Assembly: GCA_044344495.1 (NCBI GenBank)
Contig: JBIJCW010000017.1
Span: 1 to 21,043 of the forward strand
Length of the DNA: 21,043 bases
Direction: 5' to 3'
Origin: CAZDUS01 sp044344495
GTDB taxonomy: Bacteria > Verrucomicrobiota > Kiritimatiellia > CAIKKV01 > CAITUY01
Positions within the stretch are counted from its first letter, which is position 1. Every line of letters starts with the position of its first letter. Below the pieces are notes generated by a model. It saw only the letters and a program-made list of their open reading frames with translations, made no database searches and was not told where the DNA came from. Position numbers and translations under genes: made by a program. This document shows positions 1-8,358 of this stretch, piece by piece.

Positions 1-1217
1 TCAATCTGCGCCATGACCTGGTTGGTGAAACTGTTCGACATCACAAAACTCGGATGCCCCGTCGCGCAACCCAGATTGACCAACCGCCCCTCCGCCAGCA
101 GGATCAGGGCCTTGCCGTTCGGATACGTGATCTTGTGAACTTGCGGCTTGATCTCGTCCCAGCGGTAATCACGCAGACTTTCCACCTGGATCTCACTGTC
201 GAAATGCCCGATGTTACAGACAATCGCCTGATCTTTCATCGCCTTCATGTGCTTCGCGGTAATCACGTCGCAACACCCGGTGGCCGTCACGAAGATGTCG
301 CCGATCTTGCAGGCCTCGTCCATGACCATGACCTGATACCCTTCCATCGCCGCCTGCAATGCACAGATCGGATCGATTTCCGTCACAATCACCCGGGCCC
401 CCTGCCCCTTGAGCGACTGGCAGCATCCCTTGCCCACATCCCCATACCCCGCCACCACACACACTTTGCCCGCCAACATCACATCCGTCGCCCGCATGAT
501 GCCATCCGGCAGTGAATGCCGGCACCCGTATAGGTTGTCAAACTTTGACTTGGTTACCGAGTCGTTGACATTGAATGACGGAAACAGCAGTTCGCCCTTG
601 GCGTGCATCTGGTGGAGACGGTGCACCCCCGTTGTGGTCTCTTCACTGATGCCGCGAATGGTTCCGATAATCCGGTGGAACCGCTTCGGATCGCGCTTGA
701 GGGACTTCTTGAGCTGACGCAGCAGAATCGCCTCCTCCTGACTCTCCGGCTTGCGATTGAGAATCGAGCGATCCTTCTCCGCCCGGTACCCCAGATGAAC
801 AAACAGCGTCGCATCGCCACCGTCATCGAGGATCATATTCGGTCCCTTGCCCTTGCCCCAGTCGAGGATGCGGTCGGTGTATTCCCAGTACTCCACCAGC
901 GACTCGCCTTTGTAGGCGAACACCGGCGTGCCTGTGGCGGCGATGGCGGCTGCGGCATGGTCCTGGGTCGAGAAGATGTTGCAACTTGCCCAGCGGACTT
1001 TGGCGCCCAGATGCTGCAGGGTTTCGATCAACACCGCCGTCTGAATCGTCATGTGCAGGGACCCGGTAATGCGGGCGCCCTTCAGCGGCTTCTGCTTGCC
1101 ATATTCCGCGCGCATGGCCATCAACCCCGGCATTTCCTTCTCCGCCAGTTCAATCTCCTTGCGGCCGAAATCAGCCAGTTTCAAATCCCGCACAACAAAG
1201 TCCGCATTCTTTTTCAT
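1..1217 (-). CDS. ahcY: S-adenosylhomocysteinase (adenosylhomocysteine hydrolase), 3' end cut by window edge
   Basis: Cytosolic NAD-dependent enzyme that splits S-adenosylhomocysteine into homocysteine and adenosine, clearing the by-product of SAM-dependent methylation. About 405 residues are visible; the C-terminal tail lies beyond position 1. Reading the minus strand, the N-terminus starts MKKNADFVVRDLKLADFGRK, followed by the substrate-domain stretch GSLHMTIQTAVLIETL, then DSVTKSKFDNLYGCRHSL and the NAD-binding glycine motif AGYGDVGKGC, all typical of the family. A segment of about 40 residues around EAILLRQLKKSLKRDP matches the longer bacterial form. The start ATG (1217-1215) has a clear ribosome site, AAAGGGGAA, a few bases upstream. 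It follows gmd on the same strand after 113 nt, so co-transcription is possible but not shown. The family call is very secure. Confidence 0.96.
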   Translation of the reverse strand, partial: MKKNADFVVRDLKLADFGRKEIELAEKEMPGLMAMRAEYGKQKPLKGARITGSLHMTIQTAVLIETLQHLGAKVRWASCNIFSTQDHAAAAIAATGTPVFAYKGESLVEYWEYTDRILDWGKGKGPNMILDDGGDATLFVHLGYRAEKDRSILNRKPESQEEAILLRQLKKSLKRDPKRFHRIIGTIRGISEETTTGVHRLHQMHAKGELLFPSFNVNDSVTKSKFDNLYGCRHSLPDGIMRATDVMLAGKVCVVAGYGDVGKGCCQSLKGQGARVIVTEIDPICALQAAMEGYQVMVMDEACKIGDIFVTATGCCDVITAKHMKAMKDQAIVCNIGHFDSEIQVESLRDYRWDEIKPQVHKITYPNGKALILLAEGRLVNLGCATGHPSFVMSNSFTNQVMAQI

Positions 1218-1287
1218 GGCGTTCCCCTTTGAATTGAGTAAGGAAATAGATTATCAGGACGCGCTCTGTAATTCCAGAAAGGATTCC

Positions 1288-1307
1288 CGCCCGGTGTTCG
1301 CCGGGCG
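1288..1307 (-). terminator. GC-rich hairpin between gmd and ahcY
   Basis: A perfect 7-bp stem (CGCCCGG with CCGGGCG) and a 6-nt loop lie just after the gmd stop and about 70 nt before the ahcY start. It could end or attenuate gmd transcription or be a leader structure of ahcY. No uninterrupted T-run follows on the minus strand, so a strong intrinsic terminator is doubtful. I could not match the leader to the S-adenosylhomocysteine riboswitch consensus. Confidence 0.35.
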
Positions 1308-1330
1308 CATCTCTGACCCCCGCCCACCCC

Positions 1331-2353
1331 TCACCCCCGCTTGCCGCCGAATGACGCCGCATGGGCCTCCCGCTCGGCCAATTCCAAGTCATATTCCGTC
1401 ATCAGCCGCGCCAGCTCCTTGAACGTCACACGCGGTTTCCACCCCAACTTGGCCCGCGCCTTGGAAGCATCACCCAACAGGTAATCCACCTCGGCAGGAC
1501 GGTAGAACCGCGGATCAATCTTCACATAGTCGTGCCAGTCGAGATCCAGAATTCCAAACACTTCATCCAGAAACTGCGCCACACTGTACGCCTCGCCCGT
1601 GGCCACCACATAGTCATCCGGCTGCTCCTGCTGCAGCATAAGCCACATGGCCTCCACATAATCCCGGGCATGCCCCCAGTCGCGCTTGGCGTCCAGGTTC
1701 CCCATGAACAACTCCTTCTGCAGCCCCACCTTGATCCGCCCAGCCGCCCGCGTGATCTTGCGGGTCACAAAATTCTCCCCGCGCCGCTCACTCTCGTGGT
1801 TGAACAGGATCCCGTTGCTGGCATGCATCCCGTACGCCTCACGATAGTTCACCGTCTGCCAGAACCCCGCCACCTTGGCCACCGCATACGGACTGCGCGG
1901 ATGGAACGGTGTCTTCTCGCCCTGCGGCGGCGGCGCCGCCCCGAACATCTCCGACGACGACGCCTGATAGAACCGCACCTTGCGCCCCGTAGCCATATTG
2001 TAATCGCGAATGGCCTCCAACAGCCGCAACACCCCCAGCGCCGTCACATCCGCCGTATACTCCGGCTGGTCGAAGGAAATCCGCACATGCGACTGCGCCG
2101 CCAGATTATAGACTTCGTCAGGATTGACCTTGGTCATCACATGCCGCAATGACGAACTGTCAGCCAGATCCCCGTATTCCAGGCGCAACGGGGCCCCCGG
2201 GCGCATCTCCACCACATGATCAATGCGAGTGCGGGTAATCGAACTCGACCGCCGGACGATCCCGATGACCTCATACCCCTTGTCCAGCAGCAGTTCCGCC
2301 AGATACGATCCATCCTGCCCGGTAATACCGGTAATCAAAGCCTTCTTGCTCAT
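1331..2353 (-). CDS. gmd: GDP-mannose 4,6-dehydratase
   Basis: Converts GDP-mannose to GDP-4-keto-6-deoxymannose, the entry to GDP-fucose, GDP-rhamnose and related deoxysugars used in surface polysaccharides. The product is 340 residues, a normal length for this extended-SDR enzyme (E. coli Gmd is 373). Visible motifs are the Rossmann loop GITGQDG (residues 9-15), NLAAQSHV (83-90), the SSSEMFG active-site segment (132-138) and the catalytic Tyr156-x3-Lys160 pair, followed by NHESERRGENFVTRKI. An upstream in-frame start exists, but the ATG at 2353 is preferred because AGGAGGGG lies at ideal spacing and this ATG overlaps the stop of the glycosyltransferase-flippase gene as ATGA, implying translational coupling. 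The context suggests that the 6-deoxyhexose feeds a glycan handled by that neighbour. No fucose synthase or reductase is in the window. Confidence 0.95.
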   Translation of the reverse strand: MSKKALITGITGQDGSYLAELLLDKGYEVIGIVRRSSSITRTRIDHVVEMRPGAPLRLEYGDLADSSSLRHVMTKVNPDEVYNLAAQSHVRISFDQPEYTADVTALGVLRLLEAIRDYNMATGRKVRFYQASSSEMFGAAPPPQGEKTPFHPRSPYAVAKVAGFWQTVNYREAYGMHASNGILFNHESERRGENFVTRKITRAAGRIKVGLQKELFMGNLDAKRDWGHARDYVEAMWLMLQQEQPDDYVVATGEAYSVAQFLDEVFGILDLDWHDYVKIDPRFYRPAEVDYLLGDASKARAKLGWKPRVTFKELARLMTEYDLELAEREAHAASFGGKRG

Positions 2354-4422
2354 GAATCCCCTCCTGTCTCTTGACTTGCTTTCATCCGCGCCCACGGCAA
2401 CAGTGCCACCACGAACACCAACGCCACCGTCCCCGCCACCCCCAGCGCCGCCACAATCTGCAGCGGTGTTTCGTGCATCCAACCCGCCACCGCCAAATAC
2501 CCCGCCGCACAAAGACCAAGAGGCAGTGCCACCGCAAACCGCCGCTGCGCCAACTCGTAACTGAGCAGAACAGATACCAGCGTCAAGGGAGTCAACGCCA
2601 GCACCATGCCCCGAACCACCGGAACCAACGCGGGATCCTCCGTCCCGGCAACCAACCGCAGCATCAGCCCCGGGAAAAGCAGGAAGAAACCGCCCGCCCC
2701 CACCATGAGTACCCCCATCAGCAACACCGCCTTGAGCAACATCCGTCCGCTGGCATACGACGTTTCACCCCCGGAAGCCACCTTGGGGAAAAGCGCCATC
2801 GCCACCGGCTGCGGCAGAAAGAAAACAATCCGGGCCACCATCGCCGCCTTGGCATAGGCACCCGCCTGCGTCGGGTCAAAGTAGTGCTTCACCAGGATCA
2901 GGTCGGCGTTGCTCAGCACCGCATACCCTGTGAACGCCGCCATGTATCCACCCATGTACCGCAGCGTCGCCCGAACATCCACAGCGTCATCACCCCCGCC
3001 TTCGACCACCCCCCCCGCGCCACCTGCCGCCCCCTCACCCCTCGGGATCAGCCGCCCGCACATGATCAATCCCGCCGTGATGACCGCGGCCACACTCACC
3101 CCCTGCGCCGTCAATGCCCCCACGGCCCCCGCCCCCGCCCTGACCAGCACAACTCCAAGAATAAAGCGCAACAGACTGGCGGCATTGCCAATCGCCATGG
3201 ACCAGCCAAACGCCTGCACCCCGATCAGGATGCCACCGGGCACCGTGCCGTAGACCATCATCACCGCCGAAACCCCCACCACATAAAGGGGTAACGGATC
3301 GGCCAGATTGAAATAAGCACCCAACGCCCGATGCCCGAACACCAGCGCCAGCAACATCACCGCCGCCGGCACCGTCAGCACCCGCATCATACCGGTCATC
3401 AGGACACGAACCAGATGGGGACGCCGCGCCTTCATGAACCGCGCCGCAAAATGGGTCGCCGTCCCGCTTAACACCGCAAACGGGGCCCCCACTCCCATCA
3501 GCAACCCCAGCATGGCGGCCATCACCCCATAGTCGACGTCGGAAAGCATCCGTACCATGGCAAGCTGGAAAAGCATGTTGCAGATGTTGCCGACTTGCGA
3601 ACCCACCATCAGCACCAGACTGTGGAAGAGCAATTGATCCCCTTCGGCCCCGGCAGGATGCAGAATCGGCCCCAGCGTCCGGTGATAAAGGGGCACCAAC
3701 CCGCGGAACGGCGAATACATCAGCCGCAACCGCGTGAGCGCCAGCAGCATCTCCGTCGAGGCCCTCACCACTTGGACCTTGGACCCTTCCACATCACGCC
3801 ATACCGTCGGTATCTCGCGAATCCGCGTTCCCGCCCGCCTCAACTGGAACAACAGGTCCACATCAAACGCCCACCGCGTAATCCCCAGCCTGGGCAACAC
3901 CGCCAGCACCGCCTCCCGCCGCATCAGTTTCGCCCCGCACTGGGTGTCCGTCAGTTTCAACCCGAACAACAACCGGGTGATCCCGTTAAATATCCTGGAA
4001 GCCACCCGCCGGTCCAGCGACTGGGGGGGACTGATTTGGGCCCCCTTGCACCAGCGTGACGCAATAATCGCCCCCGCATCACCCACCTTGTCCATCAACT
4101 CCTGAAACGCCTCCGGCGGCGTGGAACCGTCCGCATCCACGAACCCCACCCAGTCCCCGCGCGCCTCCCGGAACCCCAACATGATGGCCCCGCCCTTGCC
4201 AATCGGGTTTGGATCCACCAGGAGCCGCAGAAACGGATAGTCTTTCCGGTAACCATCCACCAGCCGCTCCGTCCCGTCGGTGGACCCATTGACCACCACA
4301 ATGAATTCGGCCTCGGCCCCATACTGCCTGGAGAAATAAGGAAGATAGGCATCGAGCATACGCCCAATACGCTGTTCCTCGTTGTGGGCGGGAATAATAA
4401 CCGTAAGCTGCATGGCGCGCAT
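2350..4422 (-). CDS. Fusion of a GT2 (dolichyl-P-glucose synthase-like) glycosyltransferase and a Wzx/MATE-like polysaccharide flippase
   Basis: A 690-residue two-domain protein. Residues 1-240 form a GT-A family 2 transferase: the start LTVIIPAHNEEQRIGRML, VVNGSTDGT (43-51), GKGGAI (75-80), the metal-binding DAD (96-98) and TDTQCGAKLMRRE (158-170). These are the marks of the Alg5/DPM1-like group that moves a sugar from a nucleotide donor to a polyprenyl phosphate. From about residue 262 onward there are many hydrophobic segments in the pattern of a 12-14 helix MOP-superfamily flippase (Wzx/MurJ-like), with a Gly-rich cytoplasmic-looking loop near 470-490. One polypeptide could thus both make and flip a lipid-linked sugar at the inner membrane. 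The start at 4422 has GCAGGG upstream; an alternative ATG lies at 4413. The gene overlaps gmd by 4 nt. Domain calls are good; substrate and the coupled function are inferred. Confidence 0.85.
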   Translation of the reverse strand: MRAMQLTVIIPAHNEEQRIGRMLDAYLPYFSRQYGAEAEFIVVVNGSTDGTERLVDGYRKDYPFLRLLVDPNPIGKGGAIMLGFREARGDWVGFVDADGSTPPEAFQELMDKVGDAGAIIASRWCKGAQISPPQSLDRRVASRIFNGITRLLFGLKLTDTQCGAKLMRREAVLAVLPRLGITRWAFDVDLLFQLRRAGTRIREIPTVWRDVEGSKVQVVRASTEMLLALTRLRLMYSPFRGLVPLYHRTLGPILHPAGAEGDQLLFHSLVLMVGSQVGNICNMLFQLAMVRMLSDVDYGVMAAMLGLLMGVGAPFAVLSGTATHFAARFMKARRPHLVRVLMTGMMRVLTVPAAVMLLALVFGHRALGAYFNLADPLPLYVVGVSAVMMVYGTVPGGILIGVQAFGWSMAIGNAASLLRFILGVVLVRAGAGAVGALTAQGVSVAAVITAGLIMCGRLIPRGEGAAGGAGGVVEGGGDDAVDVRATLRYMGGYMAAFTGYAVLSNADLILVKHYFDPTQAGAYAKAAMVARIVFFLPQPVAMALFPKVASGGETSYASGRMLLKAVLLMGVLMVGAGGFFLLFPGLMLRLVAGTEDPALVPVVRGMVLALTPLTLVSVLLSYELAQRRFAVALPLGLCAAGYLAVAGWMHETPLQIVAALGVAGTVALVFVVALLPWARMKASQETGGDS

Positions 4423-4497
4423 GATGCCAAACCCTGCCCCTGTTGAACAAATGAAAAAGGCGCGCCCCGGATCACCCCATTACCGTTCATTGCCCCA

Positions 4498-4526
4498 TTG
4501 CCAGCCTTCATCCTTTGTGGTAGCTA
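4498..4526 (+). promoter_or_regulatory. Candidate sigma70-type promoter of lysA-dapA
   Basis: TTGCCA (4498-4503) is followed after 17 nt by TAGCTA (4521-4526), preceded by TGG as in an extended -10. The spacing is ideal and the -35 hexamer has one mismatch, the -10 two. It lies 33 nt before the chosen lysA start, in the gap between this gene and the divergent glycosyltransferase gene. Not experimentally supported. Confidence 0.45.
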
Positions 4527-4558
4527 TTGCGCTCCAAAACGAACAGACAGGAATGGCC

Positions 4559-5800
4559 ATGCAGGAATTCATCTATCGCTCGGGAAAACTTTTTGCCGAA
4601 GGCGCCTCCGTCGAGGATCTCGCCCGCCGGTACGGGACGCCCCTCTACATCTATAGCCGCGCTCATCTGCGTGAACGCTACCGCGCCATCGCCTCGGCCA
4701 TGGCCGACGTCAAGCCCCTGATCTGCTACTCGGTCAAGGCCAACTCCAACATCGCCGTCATCAAAACCCTGGCTGGCGAAGGCTCCGGTTTTGACATCGT
4801 CTCCGGCGGCGAACTCTTCCGCGTCCTCAAGGCGGGCGGCGCCGCCAACAAGATCGTCTTCGCCGGCGTCGGCAAGACACGCGAGGAAATCGAATACGCA
4901 CTCACCGAACAGATCCTGTTCTTCACCGTCGAATCGGAACCGGAAGCCCGCCGCATTTCCGAATGCGCCAAGCGCCTGGGCCTCAAGGGCCGCATCGCCT
5001 TCCGCGTCAATCCCGACGTCGACCCACAAACCCACAAGTACATCAGCACCGGCAAGAAGGAGAACAAGTTCGGCCTGGATCTGGAACGCGCCCTCAAGGC
5101 CTACGCGATGGCGGCCACCCTCCCGAACATCGAGATCGCCGGACTGCACGTCCATATCGGATCCCAGATCCTTTCCGCCGACCCCTTCGGCGAAGCCCTG
5201 CAGAAAATCAAGTCGGTCTGTATCGCGCTCAAGGCAACCTACCCGACCTTCCGCTATCTGGATATCGGCGGCGGCCTCGGCATCAAGTACAAGCCCGAAC
5301 AGGAAGCCCTGAATCCCTCCGTCTTCGCCGCCACCGTGCTTCCCACCCTCAAGGAACTCGGACTGCAGGTGGTGATGGAGCCCGGACGCAGCATCGTCGG
5401 CAACGCCGGCATCCTCGTGAGCCGCGTCCAGTACGTCAAGGAAAGCCACTTCAAAACGTTCATCGTGGCCGACGCCGGCATGAACGACCTCATCCGTCCG
5501 GCCCTCTACCAGGCCCATCATGAAATCCTGCCGGTGACGGCAACCGACAAGACCATCACGGGCGACCTCGTCGGCCCCATCTGCGAATCAGGCGATTTCA
5601 TCGCTCAGGACCGGGAACTCCCCGCCGTCGGCGAAGGCGACCTGTTGGCCGCCCTGAGCGCTGGCGCCTACGGGTTTTCCATGGCCTCCAACTACAATAG
5701 CCGCCCGCGTCCCGCCGAAATCATGGTGGACGGCGACAAAGTCACCCTGGTCCGCCGGCGCGAATCATGGGAAGATCTGATCACGACGGAATCCGCTTGA
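4559..5800 (+). CDS. lysA: Diaminopimelate decarboxylase
   Basis: PLP enzyme (fold type III, alanine-racemase-like) that decarboxylates meso-diaminopimelate to L-lysine, the last step of bacterial lysine synthesis. The 413-residue product has the PLP lysine in YSVKANSN (Lys60), HVHIGSQ (197-203), the phosphate-binding GGGLGIKY (237-244), EPGRSIVGNAG (274-284), CESGDF (342-347; the Cys acts on substrate across the dimer) and GAYGFSMASNYNSRPRP near the C-terminus. Length is normal. Two ATGs compete: at 4553 AGGA would touch the start codon, while at 4559 AGGA is spaced by 6 nt, so 4559 is chosen. The gene is followed 53 nt later by dapA, another step of the same pathway, so the two are probably one operon. 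Confidence 0.96.
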   Translation: MQEFIYRSGKLFAEGASVEDLARRYGTPLYIYSRAHLRERYRAIASAMADVKPLICYSVKANSNIAVIKTLAGEGSGFDIVSGGELFRVLKAGGAANKIVFAGVGKTREEIEYALTEQILFFTVESEPEARRISECAKRLGLKGRIAFRVNPDVDPQTHKYISTGKKENKFGLDLERALKAYAMAATLPNIEIAGLHVHIGSQILSADPFGEALQKIKSVCIALKATYPTFRYLDIGGGLGIKYKPEQEALNPSVFAATVLPTLKELGLQVVMEPGRSIVGNAGILVSRVQYVKESHFKTFIVADAGMNDLIRPALYQAHHEILPVTATDKTITGDLVGPICESGDFIAQDRELPAVGEGDLLAALSAGAYGFSMASNYNSRPRPAEIMVDGDKVTLVRRRESWEDLITTESA

Positions 5801-5853
5801 AAACTGAGATTGCATCGATGAAATCAGGGGTTGTTCCAACAGGAGAAAGCATC

Positions 5854-6723
5854 ATGTTTACCGGCGCCTACACAGCCATCGTCACACCGTTCAACACCAA
5901 CGGCAGCGTGGATTACGGGAAGCTTCGCGCCCTCGTCGCCATGCAAATCGCCGCCGGCATCGACGGCATCGTCCCCGTCGGCACCACCGGGGAATCCCCC
6001 ACCGTGGATGTCGATGAACACGAGAAGATCATCGAGGCCTGCATCACCGCCGGCAAGGGCAAACTCAAGATCATCGCCGGCACCGGCGCCAATTCCACCG
6101 CCGAAGCCCTGGTCCTGACCCGCCACGCCCTGAACGCCGGCGCAGACGGCACCCTCCAGGTCACTCCGTACTACAACAAGCCGAATCAGGAAGGACTCTA
6201 CCGTCATTTCTCCGCCGTCGCCGATCTCGGCCTCCCGGTCGTCCTCTATAATGTACCTGGCCGGTCCAGCCGGGAAATTGACGTCTCCACCATCGTCCGC
6301 CTGGCCACCCATCCCAAGGTGGTCGCCGTCAAGGAAGCCGGCGGCAGCGTCGACCGCGTCAGCCAGATCCTGCGCGCCTGCTCCATCACCGTGCTGTCCG
6401 GCGACGATTCCCTCACCCTGCCGATGATGGCCGTGGGCGCCAAGGGCGTCGTCAGCGTGGCGTCCAACATCGCCCCGAAGCCGGTGGCCGACATGGTCCA
6501 CGCCGCCGCCGCCGGACGCTGGGACGAAGCCCGCGCCCTGCACATGAAATATTACCGACTCTTCACCGATATCTTCGTCGACACCAACCCCATCCCCATC
6601 AAGGCCGCCATGGCCATGACCGGACTCATTGAGGAAGTCTACCGCCTGCCCCTGTGCGAAACCACCGCGGCCAACAAGAAACGCCTGGCGGAATGCCTCA
6701 AGGAAATCGGCCTGCTGCCCTGA
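5854..6723 (+). CDS. dapA: 4-hydroxy-tetrahydrodipicolinate synthase
   Basis: Condenses pyruvate with aspartate semialdehyde, the committed step of diaminopimelate and lysine synthesis; cytosolic class I aldolase-like TIM barrel. The 289-residue product has the family's usual length. Visible are GTTGES (43-48), the catalytic Tyr106 in TPYYNKP, LYNVPGR with Tyr132, and the Schiff-base Lys160 in VAVKEAGG, so the catalytic set is complete. The ATG at 5854 has AGGAG eight bases upstream; a longer in-frame extension runs back into the lysA end without a good ribosome site. The gene faces the CBS-domain gene tail to tail with only 26 nt between stops and no obvious terminator hairpin. Since DAP also feeds peptidoglycan, the pair serves both protein and wall synthesis. 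Confidence 0.97.
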   Translation: MFTGAYTAIVTPFNTNGSVDYGKLRALVAMQIAAGIDGIVPVGTTGESPTVDVDEHEKIIEACITAGKGKLKIIAGTGANSTAEALVLTRHALNAGADGTLQVTPYYNKPNQEGLYRHFSAVADLGLPVVLYNVPGRSSREIDVSTIVRLATHPKVVAVKEAGGSVDRVSQILRACSITVLSGDDSLTLPMMAVGAKGVVSVASNIAPKPVADMVHAAAAGRWDEARALHMKYYRLFTDIFVDTNPIPIKAAMAMTGLIEEVYRLPLCETTAANKKRLAECLKEIGLLP

Positions 6724-6749
6724 GGAATGCGGCATCGCGTCTGTTCCGC

Positions 6750-7178
6750 TCACCCCTTCGACGACGCGCTCAGCCGCCCGAAAATCAACTTGTTCATCTC
6801 CGCCCGGCTGGTCAGCAGGTCCCGCATCGACAACACCCCAACCACCTTGCCTTGTTCCAGAACCGGCAGGTGCCGCACCTTCCGCTCCGTCATCAGCGCC
6901 ACACAGTGCTCGGCCGTATCCCCAACTCCCACGTGCACGACCCGATGACTCATGATCTCGTCCACCGGCGTCGTCGCCGATGACTTCCCCTTGAGAATGA
7001 CTTTGCGGGCATAGTCCCGCTCCGTGACAATCCCAACCAGTTTCTCACCCTCCATCACCAGGAGCGCCCCAACTTGAAACTCATCCATCCGCCGGATGGC
7101 TTCCAACACCATCTCCCCGCGGCCGATGGCGCGGATAACGCTCCCCTTCCGATTCAGAATGTCGCGAACAGTTTCCAT
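6750..7178 (-). CDS. Small CBS-domain protein (two tandem CBS motifs)
   Basis: A 142-residue protein made almost wholly of a CBS pair (Bateman module). CBS 1 spans about residues 5-60 (with GALLVMEGEKLVGIVTERDY) and CBS 2 about 70-125 (VRHLPVLEQGKVVGVLSMRD). Such stand-alone pairs usually bind adenine nucleotides such as AMP, ATP or SAM and act as energy or ligand sensors; no effector domain is attached. The ATG directly follows the hypB stop codon (TAGATG), making it the last gene of the hyp operon. A role as a nucleotide-sensing partner of hydrogenase maturation is only a guess from position. No membrane segment or signal peptide is seen. Confidence 0.88.
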   Translation of the reverse strand: METVRDILNRKGSVIRAIGRGEMVLEAIRRMDEFQVGALLVMEGEKLVGIVTERDYARKVILKGKSSATTPVDEIMSHRVVHVGVGDTAEHCVALMTERKVRHLPVLEQGKVVGVLSMRDLLTSRAEMNKLIFGRLSASSKG

Positions 7179-7931
7179 CTAGACCACCAGATTCTCAAGA
7201 TAGTGTATCCACGCATCCATCCCTTGCCCGCTCTTGGCACTCAGCTCAAACACAAACACCCCGGGATGGATCTTCCGCAAATACTCGCGGCATTTCGCCA
7301 GATCCCAGTCCAGATGCGGCGCCAGATCCATCTTCGTCAACACCACCACCGGCGCCATGCCGAATAGCGCCGGATACTTGACCGGCTTATCCTCCCCCTC
7401 CGTCGTCGATAGCAACGCCACCTTGAAGGTCTCCCCCAAATCAAAGGCCGCCGGACACACCAGGTTGCCGACATTCTCAATCAACAGCAGCTTGACCCCG
7501 TTCTGCACCACTTCCGGCAGAAGTTGTCCCACCCGCCCCGCCTCCAGATGACAGGCACTGACCGTTTCAATCTGCCGGACTATCGCTCCTTTCCCCTGCA
7601 GACGCCGCGCATCATTGTCCGTCTGCTGGTCGCCCGTGATCACCGCGCACGACACCCGCCCCCGTAACCGCTCCAGCGTGCGCTCCAACAGGAACGTCTT
7701 CCCCGAGCCGGGCGACGAAATCAGATTGATGGCCACCACACCGCGCTCGGCCAGCCAGGTCCGGTTGGCTTCCGCCCGTGCGTCGTTTTCCGAAAGCACC
7801 TTCCGCTCCAGCAGGATCGTACGCCGTTCCAACGGGGACTGTTCATGATCATGCTCGTGACCTTCACCATGCCGGTGAATGTGATGGTGCTGATGGTCAC
7901 CGCTATCACCGCAACCGCAATCCTTGCACAT
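7179..7931 (-). CDS. hypB: Hydrogenase nickel incorporation GTPase HypB
   Basis: SIMIBI-class GTPase that, with HypA, delivers nickel to the large subunit of [NiFe] hydrogenase. The 250-residue product begins with the metal-binding CxxCGC motif (MCKDCGCGD), followed by a His-rich stretch (residues 13-29, nine His) like that of nickel-storing HypB proteins. The G domain has the P-loop SSPGSGKT (72-79), GDQQTDNDARR (100-110), the nickel/zinc-site Cys127-His128 in SACHLEA, ENVGNLVCPA with Cys159, and the base-recognition TKMD (199-202). All key residues are present. GGAGGGG precedes the ATG. It lies 15 nt after hypA and directly before the CBS gene. The identity is secure; the His-rich tail suggests nickel storage as well as delivery. 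Confidence 0.97.
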   Translation of the reverse strand: MCKDCGCGDSGDHQHHHIHRHGEGHEHDHEQSPLERRTILLERKVLSENDARAEANRTWLAERGVVAINLISSPGSGKTFLLERTLERLRGRVSCAVITGDQQTDNDARRLQGKGAIVRQIETVSACHLEAGRVGQLLPEVVQNGVKLLLIENVGNLVCPAAFDLGETFKVALLSTTEGEDKPVKYPALFGMAPVVVLTKMDLAPHLDWDLAKCREYLRKIHPGVFVFELSAKSGQGMDAWIHYLENLVV

Positions 7932-7946
7932 AACCGTTTCCCCTCC

Positions 7947-8306
7947 TTAAACGCCACCTTCCGCAACATCAATATCGATCGCATGGATATACAACTCCCG
8001 CCCCGCCTCAATATCCACCTCGCCCGCACCGCACTCCCCGCAGCAAATGAAAGGCGATTCCGGTCGCGAACGCTTTCCGCAAACCCTGCAACGTACCGCC
8101 GCCTCCACCCCTTCGACCATCAGTTCCGCCCCCGCCACCACCGAGTCTTCCGCCGCCAACGGGAAAGCCTCCCGCAACGCCTCGGGATCCACCCCGGAAA
8201 GCGCCCCCACCTTCACAACCACCTTCGCCACGCCCACCGCCCCCTGCTCACGCACTACCCCTTCCACCTGCTCCACCAGCGCCAACGCTATCGAAAGCTC
8301 ATGCAT
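7947..8306 (-). CDS. hypA: Hydrogenase maturation nickel metallochaperone HypA
   Basis: Nickel metallochaperone that docks with HypB and the hydrogenase large subunit. It is 119 residues, the normal size. It starts with MHELSIAL, whose Met1-His2-Glu3 is the family's nickel site, and has a zinc finger with Cys73-x2-Cys76 and Cys89-x2-Cys92 (an additional Cys88 is next to the second pair). The ATG at 8306 is chosen because the conserved MHE must be the N-terminus and GGAG lies 7 nt upstream. It lies between hypE (52-nt gap) and hypB (15-nt gap). The hypE-hypA gap holds loosely heptameric sequence, described separately. Confidence 0.95.
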   Translation of the reverse strand: MHELSIALALVEQVEGVVREQGAVGVAKVVVKVGALSGVDPEALREAFPLAAEDSVVAGAELMVEGVEAAVRCRVCGKRSRPESPFICCGECGAGEVDIEAGRELYIHAIDIDVAEGGV

Positions 8307-8317
8307 TGCCAACTCCG

Positions 8318-8345
8318 AACATCCAGTTTCCTGAACCCCGAACCC
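8318..8345. repeat. Weak run of four degenerate heptamers in the hypE-hypA gap
   Basis: On the plus strand the units AACATCC, AGTTTCC, TGAACCC and CGAACCC follow one another in a 7-nt register, all ending in CC. The similarity is low and could be chance. It is listed because several much clearer heptamer tracts occur in this window, also at gene boundaries. Confidence 0.3.
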
Positions 8346-8358
8346 TCTCCGCTCCCCA

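Noticed and set aside
1218..1330. SAH riboswitch before ahcY
   Set aside because: A GC hairpin is there, but I could not fit the leader to the known consensus; left as an open question.
4480..4503. CATT-containing repeat in the lysA upstream gap
   Set aside because: Copies are 10 and 9 nt apart without constant period; it also overlaps the likely promoter.
4508..5521. Minus-strand open frame of 337 codons opposite lysA
   Set aside because: lysA has all its catalytic motifs on the plus strand; the minus frame yields an Asp/Gly/Val-rich product with no known motif.
6724..6749. Bidirectional terminator between dapA and the CBS gene
   Set aside because: The 26-nt gap contains no convincing stem with a T-run on either strand.
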